A stretch of 5,179 bases of DNA, from positions 1 through 5,179 of the forward strand of contig CAAGJR010000203.1 in assembly GCA_900770265.1 (NCBI GenBank), given 5' to 3'. The stretch is from an uncultured Acidaminococcus sp. GTDB taxonomy: Bacteria > Bacillota > Negativicutes > Acidaminococcales > Acidaminococcaceae. The notes under the pieces are model-generated. The model ran no database searches. It was not told the origin of the DNA and was given only the letters and a program-made list of their open reading frames with translations. Positions 4,399 through 5,179 of the stretch are shown one piece after another (positions within the stretch are counted from its first letter, which is position 1; each line of letters begins with the position of its first letter). The position numbers and the translations under genes are program-made.

Positions 4399-5179
4399 AT
4401 ACAAACAACAGCCCTCTAGAGTCATAAACACTTTCATGAGCATTGTTCCCGCACCGGATGGCCCGGTCCAGACCCATGATGGTGGCAATGGCCCCGTCGA
4501 TTTTTTCCGTGGATTTTTCTTTATCTGCCTTGATGTTTCCGGCAGGGTCTCTCCGGATGTAGATGTTGTCCATCATCCATCGAAGGACGGGATGCCCTCC
4601 ATGAGCAATTCGCTGCTCCAGCGTGAGCTTCATAAGCTCCTTAGTAGGAGGGCTCATGTCCTTGAATCCCTGTCCGAATGGGACCACGGTAAAGCCCATC
4701 CCCTCAAGGTTCTGGACCATCTGTACCGCACCCCACCGGTCAAAGGCAATTTCCTGGATATTGAACTTTTCACCCAGCTTCTCGATGAACTTTTCAATAT
4801 ACCCGTAGTGGATGACATTTCCTTCGGTTGTTTGGATAAATCCCTGCTGGGCCCAGATGTCGTACATCACATGATCCCGCTTCACCCGCAGGGGCAGTGT
4901 CTCCTCCGGCAGCCAGAAGTACGGCAGGATGCAGTACTTATCCTGGTCATCCAGAGGCGGGAATACAAGTACGAAGGCGGTAATGTCCGTGGTGCTGGAA
5001 AGGTCCAGACCGCCGTAGCAGATCCGGCCTTCCAGATCTTCTTCCCGCACCGGGAACGCACAGGCATCCCATTTATCCATAGGCATCCACCGAACAGACT
5101 GCTTCACCCATTGGTTCAGCCGCAGCTGACGGAACACATTCTCTTCGCTGGGTGTCTCTTTGGCCGATTCACAGGCCGC
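4397..5179 (-). CDS. terL: Terminase large subunit, partial (C-terminal nuclease part)
   Basis: The frame is open to the right edge, so the true start lies outside the window; about 260 C-terminal residues are visible. The N-terminal ATPase domain (Walker A and B) is not in view. The visible part opens with AACESAKETPSEENVFRQLR, then LNQWVKQSVRWMPMDKWDAC, a strongly conserved linker in phage terminases of this type. The RNase H-like nuclease domain follows, with three acidic sites: the Asp of GGLDLSSTTD (codon 5005-5003), the Asp of IAFDRWGA (4741-4739) and the Asp of EKIDGAIA (4498-4496). These bind two metal ions to cut concatemeric DNA; the ATPase part powers packaging through the portal. 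The C-terminus YDSRGLLFV looks normal and undamaged, so the neighbouring cassette entered after the stop and not inside the gene. A GTG at 5137 could be mistaken for the start. Terminase small subunit would be expected beyond the right edge. Confidence 0.95.
   Translation of the reverse strand, partial: AACESAKETPSEENVFRQLRLNQWVKQSVRWMPMDKWDACAFPVREEDLEGRICYGGLDLSSTTDITAFVLVFPPLDDQDKYCILPYFWLPEETLPLRVKRDHVMYDIWAQQGFIQTTEGNVIHYGYIEKFIEKLGEKFNIQEIAFDRWGAVQMVQNLEGMGFTVVPFGQGFKDMSPPTKELMKLTLEQRIAHGGHPVLRWMMDNIYIRRDPAGNIKADKEKSTEKIDGAIATIMGLDRAIRCGNNAHESVYDSRGLLFV

Noticed and set aside
4243..4488. Minus-strand frame opposite the antitoxin end and overlapping the terminase C-terminus
   Set aside because: It runs through the terminator hairpin and overlaps the terminase end in another frame. 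The product looks random.
5135..5137. GTG at 5137 as the terminase start
   Set aside because: The frame stays open with conserved terminase sequence (ESAKETPSEEN) up to the window edge, and the ATPase domain must lie upstream.

Overview
The window is part of the packaging and head-assembly module of a tailed, HK97-type siphovirus, most likely an integrated prophage. All phage structural genes lie on the minus strand. Read in transcription order, from the right edge to the left, they are: terminase large subunit (C-terminal part only, running off the right edge), portal protein, ClpP-like head maturation protease, HK97-fold major capsid protein, gp6-type head-tail connector, and head closure protein (N-terminal part only, running off the left edge). 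This is the canonical gene order of HK97-like head modules. Strong AGGAGG-type ribosome sites, short gaps and small overlaps point to a Bacillota (Firmicutes) host. GC is roughly 55-60% in the structural genes where I hand-counted. A gut clostridial or Negativicutes host is plausible but cannot be decided from this window.

The head operon is interrupted at one point. Between the terminase stop and the portal start lie 800 bases with no minus-strand gene. They carry a complete plus-strand toxin-antitoxin cassette: a near-consensus promoter with a palindromic candidate operator, a HigB/Gp49-like RelE-superfamily toxin, a HigA-like Xre-family antitoxin that overlaps the toxin by four bases, and a rho-independent terminator. 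The cassette is much more AT-rich than its neighbours and faces against the late genes. It fits the definition of a moron, a self-contained accessory unit that can be expressed from a silent prophage.

How the parts work together: terminase cuts and pumps DNA through the portal into a procapsid. The capsid protein carries its own N-terminal scaffold (delta) domain, which the protease removes. The connector and head closure proteins then seal the portal vertex for tail joining. The toxin-antitoxin pair has no part in assembly. It probably acts in the lysogen (prophage maintenance or defence against other phages), and late transcription from terminase to portal would cross it in antisense.

No tRNA, rRNA, CRISPR array, insertion sequence or attachment site was seen.
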